A program made the translations under genes and the position numbers. A stretch of DNA of 64,000 nt from Raineyella sp. W15-4 (GTDB lineage Bacteria; Actinomycetota; Actinomycetes; Propionibacteriales; Propionibacteriaceae): the NCBI RefSeq assembly GCF_033170155.1, contig NZ_CP137079.1, positions 3,286,001 to 3,350,000 of the forward strand, in the 5' to 3' direction. Shown here in pieces: positions 18,202 through 26,118 of the stretch (position 1 is the stretch's first letter; each line of letters opens with the position of its first letter). Under the pieces are notes generated by a model. It made no database searches. It saw nothing but the letters and a program-made list of their open reading frames with translations, and had not been told where the DNA came from.

Positions 18202-18250
18202 ATAGGCGTTTTCGATCGAACTTGTGGATCGCATCATAGGCTCCGTCTAT
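18202..18250. promoter_or_regulatory. Two OxyR-type sites upstream of ahpC
   Basis: ATAG-GCTCCGT-CTAT at 18236-18250 fits the OxyR half-site pair ATAG-N7-CTAT exactly. ATAG-GCGTTTT-CGAT at 18202-18216 is a near match. Two such pairs in tandem are what a tetrameric OxyR contacts. They sit 70-120 nt before the ahpC start codon, in an unusually A+T-rich stretch. Confidence 0.65.
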
Positions 18251-18276
18251 CGAAGTGGCCTGGATCACACTATCGT

Positions 18277-18942
18277 TCACGCCTCGGTGACCTCGCCGGC
18301 CACGATCCGCAGCCGGCGCTGGGCCCGCGCAGCGACCGTGGAGTCGTGGGTGACGATCACCATGGTCAGCTGGTTGTCCCGCCAGTACGACTCCAGGAGG
18401 CCCATGATCTCGTCCCGCATGGCCTCGTCCAGATTGCCGGTCGGCTCGTCCGCGAGCAGCACCTTGGGGTCCTTCACCAGGGCCCTGGCGATGGCGACGC
18501 GCTGCTGCTGGCCGCCGGACAGTTCGCCCGGCAGATGGTCCGCCCGGCTGCCCAGGCCCACTGCCTCCAATGCCTCCTGGGCCCGTCGGCGGCGGTCGGC
18601 CGCCGGCACCCGCGCCGGAACGAGGGCGCACTCGACGTTCTCCCGGGCCGACAGCGTCGGGATCAGGTTGAACGCCTGGAAGACGAAGCCGATCTCGTCG
18701 GCGCGGACCCGGGTCAGTGCCCGCTCCTTCATCGCGGCGAGGTCCTGGCCGGCCATCGCCACCTGGCCGCCGGTGGGTCGGTCCAGTCCCCCGAGCATCT
18801 GCAGCAGGGTGGACTTGCCGCCGCCGGTGGGTCCCTGCACGGCCACCATCTGGCCGTCGGGGATCTCCAGGTCGACGTCCTTGAGCGCGACCACGGTCCG
18901 CTTGCCCTGGTAGGTCTTGTTGACGTGTGACAGCTGGTACAT
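18277..18942 (-). CDS. ABC transporter ATP-binding protein, MacB/LolD type
   Basis: This 221-residue ATPase has Walker A GPTGGGKST at 37-45, a Q-loop in FVFQAFNLIPTLSA, the signature LSGGQQQR near 141 and Walker B VLLADEP near 160, the set typical of the MacB/LolD/FtsE group. It pairs with the permease encoded just upstream, whose stop lies 11 nt before this start. GAGGAG precedes the ATG at 18942 by 7 nt; a TTG 15 nt earlier overlaps the permease stop and is unlikely. The exported substrate is unknown, and lipoproteins, peptides and drugs are all possible. Confidence 0.93.
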   Translation of the reverse strand: MYQLSHVNKTYQGKRTVVALKDVDLEIPDGQMVAVQGPTGGGKSTLLQMLGGLDRPTGGQVAMAGQDLAAMKERALTRVRADEIGFVFQAFNLIPTLSARENVECALVPARVPAADRRRRAQEALEAVGLGSRADHLPGELSGGQQQRVAIARALVKDPKVLLADEPTGNLDEAMRDEIMGLLESYWRDNQLTMVIVTHDSTVAARAQRRLRIVAGEVTEA

Positions 18943-18953
18943 CGTTGCGCTCC

Positions 18954-20441
18954 TCAATCCATGCTTCGCAGGGCTACGGCGGGGCTCAGCCGGGCCGCTC
19001 GTGATCCGCCGATCAGTCCGGCCAGCAGGCCGCCGACGACGGCCGCCGCGAGGCCGAGGACCAGCATGGTCGGCTGGACCGGACTGTGCAGGACCACCTG
19101 GACCGCGTTGGCGGTGCCCCCCATCGCCGCACCGGCCGGGCCCGCGGCTGCCGCGCTCGCCATGCCGCCGGCCATGCTCGGCATGCCGCCTCCGCCGCCG
19201 GACCGTCCGAGCCCCAGACCGGCCGATCCGGACAGGGTGATCCCGACCGCGTTGAGGACCCCGAGGATGCCGGCGCCGAGCGCGATGCCGACCAGGCCGC
19301 CGATCGCGGCACGTACGGCCGCCTCGCCGGTGATCTGCCCGATCACCCGGTTGTTCGACCAGCCGATCGCCTTCAGGGTGCCGAGCTCACGGGTGCGGCG
19401 GTTGACTCCGGACAGGGTGAACAGGATCGCCAGCAGGAAGGCGAGCACCAGGGTGGCCACGGAGACCCACTGGCCCAGGCCCTCGGTCAGCTTCGCGGCG
19501 GAGGCCAGCGAACCGGAGACCGACGAGGCGAGGTCCGACTGGGTCGAGACGGTGGTCGAGGGCAGCGCCTCGCGCAGCGCGGCCGCGGTGGCGTCCACCT
19601 GGCCGGCGGAGGTGGCGCGGACGTAGATCTCGTTCACCTTGCCGGTGTCCCCGGAGGCGCTCTGGGCGAAGCCGAGCGGCAGGTAGATGTCCGACAGGGT
19701 GGTCGAGTCGGAGGAGGCGATCCCGACGACCTTGACCGTGCTGGTGCCGATCGTGATCGTGCTGTCGACGCTCAGGCTCTGCGTGCTGGCGTAGTTCGCG
19801 CTGATCACCGCGACGGCCTGGTCGTTGTCCGACGCCGTCAGGGCGCGGCCCAGGGTGATGGTGGCCGAGGCCAGCGGGCCGAGTTCGGTCGAGGCCGGGT
19901 CGACGCCCGACACCGAGGTCTGCTGGAAGCCGAAGCTGCCGCCGCCGAACCCACCGCCGGGCGTGCCTTCCTGCCCCTGGGTGGTCCTCGAGCCCTGTGC
20001 CGGCGCCGAGGAGGTGCCGCTCGGCAGCTCACCGGAAAAGTTCATCAGGTTGAGGTTGAGCACGCCGGTGGCAGCGGACACCCCGGTGACCCCGCGCGCG
20101 GTGTCGACCGTGGCGGCGTCGAGCGTCGAACTGCCCCGTGACGTTTCCAGCCGGCTGGACTGCAGCGACGTGGTGCCGTTCTGGGTGGAACCCTGGCCAC
20201 GGTCGAACTCGAACCGCTGGCCCGGGGTCGCCCCACTCCCGGGGGCTGCGACCTGGCTCACGGTGATGTCGGTCCCCACCCCGTACAGGGACTGCAACAC
20301 CTGGGACTGGCCGTTCCGGATGCCTGCCGAGACACCGCTCAGGACGATCAGCAGCGCAGTGGCCACCGCCATCCCGAGCGCGATGATGATCGTTTCCTTG
20401 CGCCGTCGGGTCAATTCCCGCCGAACCGTCAGACCGAACAT
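18954..20441 (-). CDS. ABC transporter permease, MacB/FtsX type
   Basis: The 495-residue permease has one N-terminal TM segment (about 20-42), a large extracytoplasmic MacB-PCD-like domain (about 45-300) rich in Ser, Thr and Gly, and three C-terminal TM helices of the FtsX domain. The segment NRRTRELGTLKAIGW is the conserved FtsX coupling region. A Gly/Met-rich insertion interrupts the loop between the last two helices. AGGAGG lies 3 nt before the ATG; a GTG 12 nt upstream is possible. It forms an exporter with the ATPase downstream. Confidence 0.9.
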   Translation of the reverse strand: MFGLTVRRELTRRRKETIIIALGMAVATALLIVLSGVSAGIRNGQSQVLQSLYGVGTDITVSQVAAPGSGATPGQRFEFDRGQGSTQNGTTSLQSSRLETSRGSSTLDAATVDTARGVTGVSAATGVLNLNLMNFSGELPSGTSSAPAQGSRTTQGQEGTPGGGFGGGSFGFQQTSVSGVDPASTELGPLASATITLGRALTASDNDQAVAVISANYASTQSLSVDSTITIGTSTVKVVGIASSDSTTLSDIYLPLGFAQSASGDTGKVNEIYVRATSAGQVDATAAALREALPSTTVSTQSDLASSVSGSLASAAKLTEGLGQWVSVATLVLAFLLAILFTLSGVNRRTRELGTLKAIGWSNNRVIGQITGEAAVRAAIGGLVGIALGAGILGVLNAVGITLSGSAGLGLGRSGGGGGMPSMAGGMASAAAAGPAGAAMGGTANAVQVVLHSPVQPTMLVLGLAAAVVGGLLAGLIGGSRAARLSPAVALRSMD

Positions 20442-20637
20442 GGTCCTCCTCACGAAACCGGTAGTAGCGACTCGACGGTAAGGAGGACGGTTAGTGCGGT
20501 GGTGTCACGATTCTGTGCGGTCGCTGTGCCGTCGGGTCGGCTGGGTCACATCGGCGGTCGACGCCGAGGGCTTCGTCCCGGGCCGGCCCCCGCTGCGGCG
20601 ATCGACCCGACAGGGCCACCGCAGTCCGCGCCCGCAC

Positions 20638-20643
20638 TAGGCT
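20638..20643 (+). promoter_or_regulatory. -10 hexamer TAGGCT of the AhpD-like gene (leaderless)
   Basis: TAGGCT ends 7 nt before the ATG at 20651, with no Shine-Dalgarno. Confidence 0.5.
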
Positions 20644-20650
20644 GACCAGC

Positions 20651-21109
20651 ATGGCGCGCTTCTACCTCGACAAGTCCGACCCCGCGAGCTGGGCCGCTGG
20701 CAACGCCTGGTCCGACACCATCCAGCGTGCGGTGCACGCGGCCGGTATCCAGCTCGCCGTGATCGAACTGATGAACCTGCGGATCTCGCAGATCAACGGG
20801 TGCGCCTACTGTCTCGACGTCCACGCCCGCAAGGCCGCCGGCGCCGGCATCACCGCCCAGCAGCTCGCCGTGTTGTCCGCCTGGCGGGAGGCCGAGGAGA
20901 TGTTCACCGACCTGGAGCGCGCTGCGCTGACCATCGCCGAGGCGGCCACCGTCCTGCCGGAACCCGAGGTGCGGAAGGCGGAGCTGGCGCGCGCCCGCGC
21001 GGCGCTGACGGACGAGCAGTTCTCCGCGCTGCAGTGGTCGGCGATCAGGATGAACGTCTACAACCGGGTCTCCATCCTGAGTGAGCATCCGGTCCGTCCC
21101 CGGGAGTGA
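20651..21109 (+). CDS. AhpD/carboxymuconolactone-decarboxylase family protein
   Basis: The 152-residue all-helical protein has the family's redox motif NGCAYCLDVHAR, with Cys51, Cys54 and His58. The CxxC-(3)-H arrangement gives alkylhydroperoxidase or disulfide-reducing activity in AhpD relatives. It may serve general thiol-dependent peroxide removal, which fits the ahpCF-oxyR cluster 3 kb away, although it is not in that operon. It is transcribed divergently from the ABC permease with a leaderless start. A 50-nt palindrome begins 79 nt after the stop. Confidence 0.88.
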   Translation: MARFYLDKSDPASWAAGNAWSDTIQRAVHAAGIQLAVIELMNLRISQINGCAYCLDVHARKAAGAGITAQQLAVLSAWREAEEMFTDLERAALTIAEAATVLPEPEVRKAELARARAALTDEQFSALQWSAIRMNVYNRVSILSEHPVRPRE

Positions 21110-21187
21110 ACTCGGACGTGACGGGGCGGACAAGACCGGCGACGAGACCGGGCGGACGTGACGGGGCAGCCCAATCCCACCTGCGGG

Positions 21188-21237
21188 TTTCGCCCGCGCA
21201 CTTGTACTGGTAGTCAGACACAAACGCGCGGGCGAAA
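21188..21237. repeat. 50-nt intergenic palindrome, copy B
   Basis: It has the same length and ends (TTTCG...CGAAA) as copies A and C, with TTTCGCCCGCGC perfectly inverted at the other end. The loop GGTAGTC is the reverse complement of that in A and C, so this copy is inverted. It starts 79 nt after the AhpD-like stop. Confidence 0.88.
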
Positions 21238-21303
21238 GGCACCCGTGGAATGAAGGGTAGAGCCCCTGTGGCCCCGCGGTTTTCGGGATCCTGCCCCGCC
21301 GGG

Positions 21304-21309
21304 TAGGAT
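21304..21309 (+). promoter_or_regulatory. -10 hexamer TAGGAT of the manganese riboswitch transcript
   Basis: TAGGAT stands directly before the aptamer. A weak TTTTCG 18 nt upstream could serve as -35. Confidence 0.45.
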
Positions 21310-21415
21310 GGCCGGTGAAAGGGAGTAGTCCCCGAACTGTCACGTCGACATACTGGCTCCTGCCCGGCGTGACGGCCATCGATGATGGCGGACGAGACTT
21401 TCGGCCGTTTTGCCC
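21310..21415 (+). ncRNA. yybP-ykoY manganese riboswitch
   Basis: The conserved paired blocks of this class are present: GGTGAAAGGGAGTAG near the 5' end, GTCACGTCGACATACTGG, and GGCGGACGAGACTTTCGGCC at the 3' side, followed by a T-rich run. The class binds Mn2+ and switches on metal exporters. Its target here, the GDT1/TMEM165-type gene at 21488, is one of the two protein families most often found behind it. Boundaries are approximate. Confidence 0.82.
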
Positions 21416-21487
21416 CCCATCGGACGGGGACGGTCGGAGCCATCCCTTTCCGGGCGGCCCGTGGCCGTGCCCGGAGAGGACCCTCTC

Positions 21488-22072
21488 GTGAACGCCCTGC
21501 TCCTCAGCATCGCCGTCATCTTCGTCGCCGAACTCGGCGACAAGAGCCAGCTGATGGCGATGACCTTCGCCGCCCGCTACCGCCCCCGCGACGTCCTGAT
21601 CGGCATCAGCATCGCGACCGCCATCGTCCACCTGGCCTCGGTGGGCATCGGCTTCTTCATCGGCGACGTGTTCGGCCAGTGGCAGGGCGGCATCGCCGTC
21701 GTCGCCGGCATCGCCTTCCTGGCCTTCGCGGTGTGGACGCTGCGCGGCGACGAACTCACCGAGGCCGAGGCCGACAAGGCCCGCAATGCCAAGGGATTCT
21801 CGCTGGTCGCCGTGGGCACCGCGTTCCTCCTGGCCGAGCTCGGCGACAAGACCATGCTCGCCACCATCACCCTCGCCACGCAGGAGAACTGGTTCTGGAC
21901 CTGGATCGGGTCGACGGTCGGCATGGTTGCCGCCGACGCCCTGGCGATCCTGGTCGGTTTCATCCTCAAGCGCCGGCTCCCCGAGAAGGTGATCCGGATC
22001 GGCGCCGCCGCACTGTTCGTGCTGTTCGGACTGCTACTGATCGGCGAGGGCACCGGCGTTCTGGGCCGCTGA
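21488..22072 (+). CDS. GDT1/TMEM165 (UPF0016) family manganese exporter
   Basis: The 194-residue membrane protein has six predicted helices and the two signature motifs of the family, ELGDKS at residues 15-20 and ELGDKT near 118. Bacterial members (MneA, Mnx) export Mn2+. The GTG at 21488 has GGAGAGG 8 nt upstream. The manganese riboswitch in the leader supports the substrate. The 3' end overlaps the convergent rhomboid-like gene by 39 nt. Confidence 0.9.
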   Translation: MNALLLSIAVIFVAELGDKSQLMAMTFAARYRPRDVLIGISIATAIVHLASVGIGFFIGDVFGQWQGGIAVVAGIAFLAFAVWTLRGDELTEAEADKARNAKGFSLVAVGTAFLLAELGDKTMLATITLATQENWFWTWIGSTVGMVAADALAILVGFILKRRLPEKVIRIGAAALFVLFGLLLIGEGTGVLGR

Positions 22073-23008
22073 GCCGACCCGGGACGCCAGCACGGCGTCT
22101 ACGGTCCCGGCGGAGCGTACGGTGCCGGCGGAGCGTACGGGCCCCGGCGAGCCCACGGGAACCGGCGAGCCCACGGGAACCGGCGAGGCCACGGGCCGGA
22201 GCGGCCGCACCGACGCGGAAGACCGCACCGGCCAGGGCCTCCGCCCGGAGGCCGGCCGCCACGCGAACCGCTCGCCGAGAGTGTCCAGCTGCGCCACCGG
22301 CCACCCGGTCGGTGCCGGCCGGTGCAGGAAGACCGGTCCGATCGCGAACCCGATCGCGGCCGCCAGGATGTGCCCCAGCGAGGTGAATCCCGGCGTGAGG
22401 ACCGCCGCCTGCACCAGGTAGGCGATCACCAGGCCCGCCCACACCGGACGCCACCGGCCCCGCAGCCCGTATGTCCCCACCGCGGCGACGCAGAAGAAGG
22501 CGTAGCTGGCGCCGACGTCGATGGTGTTCACGACAGTCGCCGGCACCCGTCCGGTGCTGACGCCGACCGACAGCAACACCGCCACCAGCAGGGTGGCGCC
22601 GATGTGCCCGGCCCAGAACACCAGCAGCCAGGCACGGGTCCCGATCCAGTGCTCGACCGGGGCCGCGACCAGCGTGAAGAGCACCAGCCAGCCGATCATC
22701 TCGGCCGGCGTGGCCCAGAAGGCGCTGCGCACCAGCACGGTCATCGGCTCGGACTGGAGCTGGTGCAGGTTGGTGCTCATGTCGCGCAGCAGCGCAGTGG
22801 TGAGCCGGCTGCCGGCACCGGCCAGGATCCAGGTGGTCACCCCGAGGACCGCCAGCGTGACGAAGGTCGCCGGCGCCGTACGGACGTAGCGGACGATCGC
22901 CGGGCCGCGGCGCAGCCACAGGGCGTGCAGCCGGCGGGTGCCCGGCCAGTCGCGGCCGACGGCGAAAGTCGCCAGCCCGATGGCCACGGCGACGACGAGT
23001 GTGACCAT
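22034..23008 (-). CDS. Rhomboid-like membrane protein
   Basis: The 324-residue protein has about seven hydrophobic segments. VEHWIGTRAWL, then GHIGATLL, then DVGASYAFFCVAAVG and later GHILAAAIG resemble the rhomboid fold. The catalytic GxSG is replaced by GASY, so it may be an inactive (pseudoprotease-like) rhomboid. Residues 250-324 are a repetitive Val/Pro/Ser/Gly tail encoded by 18-nt tandem repeats (about 22140-22200), and the last 13 codons overlap the manganese exporter gene. The true stop could be earlier in related strains. The 18-nt repeats look recently expanded. Confidence 0.6.
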   Translation of the reverse strand: MVTLVVAVAIGLATFAVGRDWPGTRRLHALWLRRGPAIVRYVRTAPATFVTLAVLGVTTWILAGAGSRLTTALLRDMSTNLHQLQSEPMTVLVRSAFWATPAEMIGWLVLFTLVAAPVEHWIGTRAWLLVFWAGHIGATLLVAVLLSVGVSTGRVPATVVNTIDVGASYAFFCVAAVGTYGLRGRWRPVWAGLVIAYLVQAAVLTPGFTSLGHILAAAIGFAIGPVFLHRPAPTGWPVAQLDTLGERFAWRPASGRRPWPVRSSASVRPLRPVASPVPVGSPVPVGSPGPVRSAGTVRSAGTVDAVLASRVGSAAQNAGALADQ

Positions 23009-23201
23009 GAGGGCTCCCGCGGCTCGGACGTACGGAACGCCTCCATCGTGGGCAGCACCGACAAGAGGCCGATGAGAGGTTCCCGTGCGGTTCCTGTGCG
23101 GAGGGGAGGATCCCCCAGCGGACCCGGAGCCGGCCGATGCCGAGCACCCAGAAGTCCCGGATCCACCGCTCCGGCAGGGCCGACACGCCGGGGTCGCGGC
23201 C

Positions 23202-23207
23202 TAGCCT
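23202..23207 (+). promoter_or_regulatory. -10 hexamer TAGCCT of the small acidic protein gene
   Basis: TAGCCT lies 49 nt before the ATG at 23257. A normal leader with GGGAG follows. Confidence 0.4.
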
Positions 23208-23256
23208 TGAACCAACGCAGCCGGTCCACCCGGCACATCATCACGGGAGCACTGAC

Positions 23257-23631
23257 ATGGGATTCAACTTCGACGAGGCCAAGAAGAGCCTGGAAGAGAC
23301 CCTCGACAAGGTGGGCAAGGTCGTCAAGGAGGCCGTCGACCAGATCGACGACGTCATCGAGAAGGGCCGCGAGACGCTGAGCGAGAAGCTCGAGCCGACG
23401 CAGGAGGGCGAAGCCGCCACATCGCCGGAGGGGGCCGCCGGCACCACCACCGCCACCGCCGAGAAGCCCGGCGCCGAAGGGGCCACCGCCGAGGAGGCCA
23501 CTTCTGGGGAGGCCACCACTGACACCGACGAGTCCGCCGCGGACACCAGCGAGTCCGCCACCCCTGAGTCGGCCACTCCTGACGAATCGACGCCGTCGGA
23601 CGAGCCCAAGCCGGACGACTTCACCATCTGA
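23257..23631 (+). CDS. Small acidic protein, amphipathic N-terminus and low-complexity tail
   Basis: I do not recognise a family. Of its 124 residues, the first 50 form a charged amphipathic helix (FDEAKKSLEETLDKVGKVV) that could be a coiled coil. The rest is Thr/Ser/Ala/Glu/Pro-rich and strongly acidic, ending in KPDDFTI. There is no signal peptide or TM segment. GGGAG precedes the ATG by 7 nt, and a strong hairpin lies 34 nt after the stop, so it is a genuine monocistronic unit. Confidence 0.6.
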   Translation: MGFNFDEAKKSLEETLDKVGKVVKEAVDQIDDVIEKGRETLSEKLEPTQEGEAATSPEGAAGTTTATAEKPGAEGATAEEATSGEATTDTDESAADTSESATPESATPDESTPSDEPKPDDFTI

Positions 23632-23664
23632 CCCCACCGTCTGACCCCTCCGGATCCGTCACTC

Positions 23665-23688
23665 ACCGGCGGGGCCCACCCCGCCGGT
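23665..23688 (+). terminator. Perfect 10-bp hairpin after the small acidic protein gene
   Basis: ACCGGCGGGG (23665-23674) and CCCCGCCGGT (23679-23688) pair around CCCA, 34 nt after the stop. Confidence 0.65.
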
Positions 23689-23731
23689 GTCGCCCGCCGG
23701 ACGCGCACACGGACCATGCGGAGCCCGGGCC

Positions 23732-23737
23732 TACCAT
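23732..23737 (+). promoter_or_regulatory. -10 hexamer TACCAT of the acetyltransferase gene (leaderless)
   Basis: TACCAT ends 6 nt before the ATG at 23744, with no Shine-Dalgarno. Confidence 0.5.
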
Positions 23738-23743
23738 CGGCCC

Positions 23744-24451
23744 ATGGTTCCCGTGGTCCGTGATGGCGTCACCCCCGCTGTTCCGTCGGCTCCCGCTGCG
23801 TCGACCGTACGGTCGGCTCCCGCTGCATCACCTGCGCCCTCGGCGCCCATGGCTCCGTCGGCGTCGACCGCCACCACCGACTCGCCCATCGCCGCCGTGC
23901 CCACCACGGCCGTACCGGGACAAATGATCATCCGCGACGCCATCCCCGCCGACGCGGCGGCGTGCGCCGCGATCTACGCCCCCTACGTCGACGACACCAC
24001 CATCACGTTCGAGGAGGTCGCCCCCTCGGTGGAAGAGATGGCCGGCCGGATGGCGAGAGCGGCTACAGACTGGGCGTGGCTCGTCGCCGAGGTCGACGGA
24101 CGGGTGCTCGGCTATGCGTATGCCGGGCGCTTCAAGGAACGCGTCGCGTTCCGCTGGTCCTGCGAGACCAGCGTCTACTTGGCCGCCGACACCCGCGGCC
24201 GAGGCCTCGGGAAGCTGCTCTACACCACGCTGCTCGACCGGCTGACGCAGCGTGGCTACCGGACCGCCGTCGCGGTGATCACCCAGCCCAACGAGGCGAG
24301 CATGGCGCTGCACCGGTCGTTCGGCTTCGAACAGGTCGCCCTGCTCCCCTCGATCGGGTTCAAGCACAACGCCTGGCGGGACGTGGTGTGGCTGCTCAGG
24401 TCGCTCGGCGACGGTCCGGTGCCCGACCAGGCACCCGCCGAGCCGCGCTGA
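23744..24451 (+). CDS. GNAT acetyltransferase, phosphinothricin acetyltransferase-like
   Basis: The 235-residue protein has an Ala/Pro/Ser/Thr-rich extension (1-59) and then a GNAT domain (60-225) of the Pat/YncA/MddA type. Landmarks are RDAIPADAAACAAIY, the acetyl-CoA loop TRGRGLGKLLY near 155, and SMALHRSFGF. Relatives acetylate phosphinothricin, methionine sulfoximine or methionine sulfone. The ATG at 23744 is supported by a leaderless promoter. A start at residue 60 (MIIRDA) would give the usual family length, so the long tail is odd. It contains a repeated GTCGGCTCCCGCTGC. Confidence 0.82.
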   Translation: MVPVVRDGVTPAVPSAPAASTVRSAPAASPAPSAPMAPSASTATTDSPIAAVPTTAVPGQMIIRDAIPADAAACAAIYAPYVDDTTITFEEVAPSVEEMAGRMARAATDWAWLVAEVDGRVLGYAYAGRFKERVAFRWSCETSVYLAADTRGRGLGKLLYTTLLDRLTQRGYRTAVAVITQPNEASMALHRSFGFEQVALLPSIGFKHNAWRDVVWLLRSLGDGPVPDQAPAEPR

Positions 24452-24475
24452 ATCCACCGCGTCGCCCCCGGCCTC

Positions 24476-25546
24476 TCAGCCGGCCAGTTCCAACGGCCGC
24501 CCCTCGAAGTCGGCGAGTCGCTGCGCCTCGGCCGCGATGGCCTTCCGTTGCCGTGCCGTCACCGACGGGCTGAGGTCAAGGCTGACCCTGGTGGTGGCGC
24601 CTGTCGCCCGGCGCTGCCACAGCCCGACCTCCGCCAGGTCGCAGATCACCACCCCGCCGCCGACCCGGGCGTACGTGGGCGGTCGGTCACCCTTGGGATG
24701 GCCGGGGACCCGTTCCCACGAGGGTGCCAGGTAGGTCAGCGTGGCCTCGTCGAAGGTGGGCAGCAGGTGCGCCCGGCGGGGCCGGGTCCCCTCCGCCACC
24801 GCGGTCGGGTCCCACCACAGCTCCACCCCGTCCACCGTCGCCGAGGACAGCCCCAGGTCTCCCAGCGCCGACCTGACCTCGGCCTGTGTCACCGCCGCCC
24901 AGCGGGTGAGTTCCTTTACGCTCGCCGGTCCGTGGCCGGCGAAGAACCGGGCGGTGAGGTCGCGGACCAGGTCCTCCCGGGTGCGCTCCGGGACGGTGGG
25001 GATGAGGTCGTCCATCAACACGTACGTGTGCTGGCCGTCCGCCGAGGGCCCCGAGACGATCAGCTCCCGCAGTTCGGCGACCAGCAGCAGATGGCCCACC
25101 ACCTGGCCCTGTTCCGGGAATCCGGTCGTCGGCAGCAGCGGGTGCAACTGCCGACGGGTCAGCGGTCCCTGCGCGGTCAGCGTCTCCCGCAGCACCGCGA
25201 AGGCCCGCTCCAGCACTGCCTCGGTAATCCGCAACTGCCGGTGCCGGGCCCCCATCGACCGCTCGATCCGGGCAGCACTGAGCGCCAGCAGCCAACGCAG
25301 GTCCTCGGGGAGCACATAGTGCCAGGTGGGCCGCAGCACGTGGGTGCGGACCAGCCGGCCCTCGTCCACCGCCCGGCTGACGACGCCGTCGTCGGCCGCG
25401 GAGCGCATCCCGATCGACCAGCGGGCCATCGGGGCGTCCTGGGACTGGACGGCGAGCGCCTCACCGACGACCCGCACCGGATCGGCGGGAGCCGCGGTCA
25501 GCCGCTGGGTGACCAGCCGCTGGGCCAGCAGCGTCGTACGGTCCAT
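24476..25546 (-). CDS. Winged-helix protein of the HTH_42 / AlkZ family
   Basis: The 356-residue protein belongs to the tandem winged-helix group once called DUF1006, which includes the DNA glycosylases AlkZ (azinomycin self-resistance) and YcaQ (crosslink repair). Near residue 37 the sequence LAVQSQDAP has the QxQ motif where AlkZ carries its catalytic glutamines. RPTWHYVLPEDLRWLL and GRLVRTHVLRPTWH are further family landmarks. It may unhook alkylated or cross-linked bases. AGGAGG precedes the ATG at 25546 by 4 nt. Many relatives are only annotated as DNA-binding, so the activity is inferred. Confidence 0.78.
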   Translation of the reverse strand: MDRTTLLAQRLVTQRLTAAPADPVRVVGEALAVQSQDAPMARWSIGMRSAADDGVVSRAVDEGRLVRTHVLRPTWHYVLPEDLRWLLALSAARIERSMGARHRQLRITEAVLERAFAVLRETLTAQGPLTRRQLHPLLPTTGFPEQGQVVGHLLLVAELRELIVSGPSADGQHTYVLMDDLIPTVPERTREDLVRDLTARFFAGHGPASVKELTRWAAVTQAEVRSALGDLGLSSATVDGVELWWDPTAVAEGTRPRRAHLLPTFDEATLTYLAPSWERVPGHPKGDRPPTYARVGGGVVICDLAEVGLWQRRATGATTRVSLDLSPSVTARQRKAIAAEAQRLADFEGRPLELAG

Positions 25547-25651
25547 GCCGCCTCCTGTCCCGACACACGGCCCCCGGTGCCCCACCGCCGAGCAGGGATG
25601 ATCAGCGGTCGCCGGGCGGTGACCCTCAGTCCGGTCGCCGGGCAGTGATCC

Positions 25652-25978
25652 TCAGTCCTGCTCGACCTGCTCCTGCTCCTTGCGGCCATGGCCCTTGTAG
25701 AGCATGTCCAGGTAGTCGGGGTGACGATGCATCCAGCCGTTGATGAACGGGCAGATCGCCAGCACCTCACGGTCGCCCTCGGCCCGGACCTCGTCGAGCG
25801 CGGTCCTCGCCAGCGCCGACCCGACCCCCTTGCCCTCGAAGGCGGGCCGGGTCTCGGTGTGGGTGAAGACGATCAGGTTCGTCGCGAGCTGATACTCCGC
25901 GAACCCGGCAAGCTCGCCGTCGACGCGGGCCTCGTAGCGCCCCTCGGACTCGTTGCGGGTGACAATGACCTCGGTCAT
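25652..25978 (-). CDS. Short GNAT-like N-acetyltransferase (YjdJ type)
   Basis: The 108-residue protein matches the small GCN5-related family with one compact domain. It includes GELAGFAEYQL, the acetyl-CoA loop FEGKGVGSALAR and CPFINGWMHRHPDYLDMLY at the C-terminal side. Substrates of this group are unknown. The mRNA should be leaderless: TAGGAT ends 6 nt before the ATG at 25978. Confidence 0.85.
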   Translation of the reverse strand: MTEVIVTRNESEGRYEARVDGELAGFAEYQLATNLIVFTHTETRPAFEGKGVGSALARTALDEVRAEGDREVLAICPFINGWMHRHPDYLDMLYKGHGRKEQEQVEQD

Positions 25979-25984
25979 GCGGAC

Positions 25985-25990
25985 ATCCTA
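25985..25990 (-). promoter_or_regulatory. -10 hexamer TAGGAT of the short acetyltransferase gene (leaderless)
   Basis: TAGGAT on the minus strand ends 6 nt before the ATG. Confidence 0.5.
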
Positions 25991-26118
25991 GCCACCGCCT
26001 CCGACGCCGCCCGGGCTGCGCACGGTATCCCAGGCCGAGGGAGGCTCGCCTCAGCATCCCGGACCGAGGGGCGCTCGTCTCGGCGCTGACATGGGACCAC
26101 GCCCGTTCCACAGGTACG

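Noticed and set aside
15517-18930. A 1137-codon open frame on the plus strand over oxyR, ahpF, ahpC and the ABC ATPase
   Set aside because: It is a mirror frame of strongly conserved minus-strand genes, has no family motifs, and is a common artefact of G+C-rich coding DNA.
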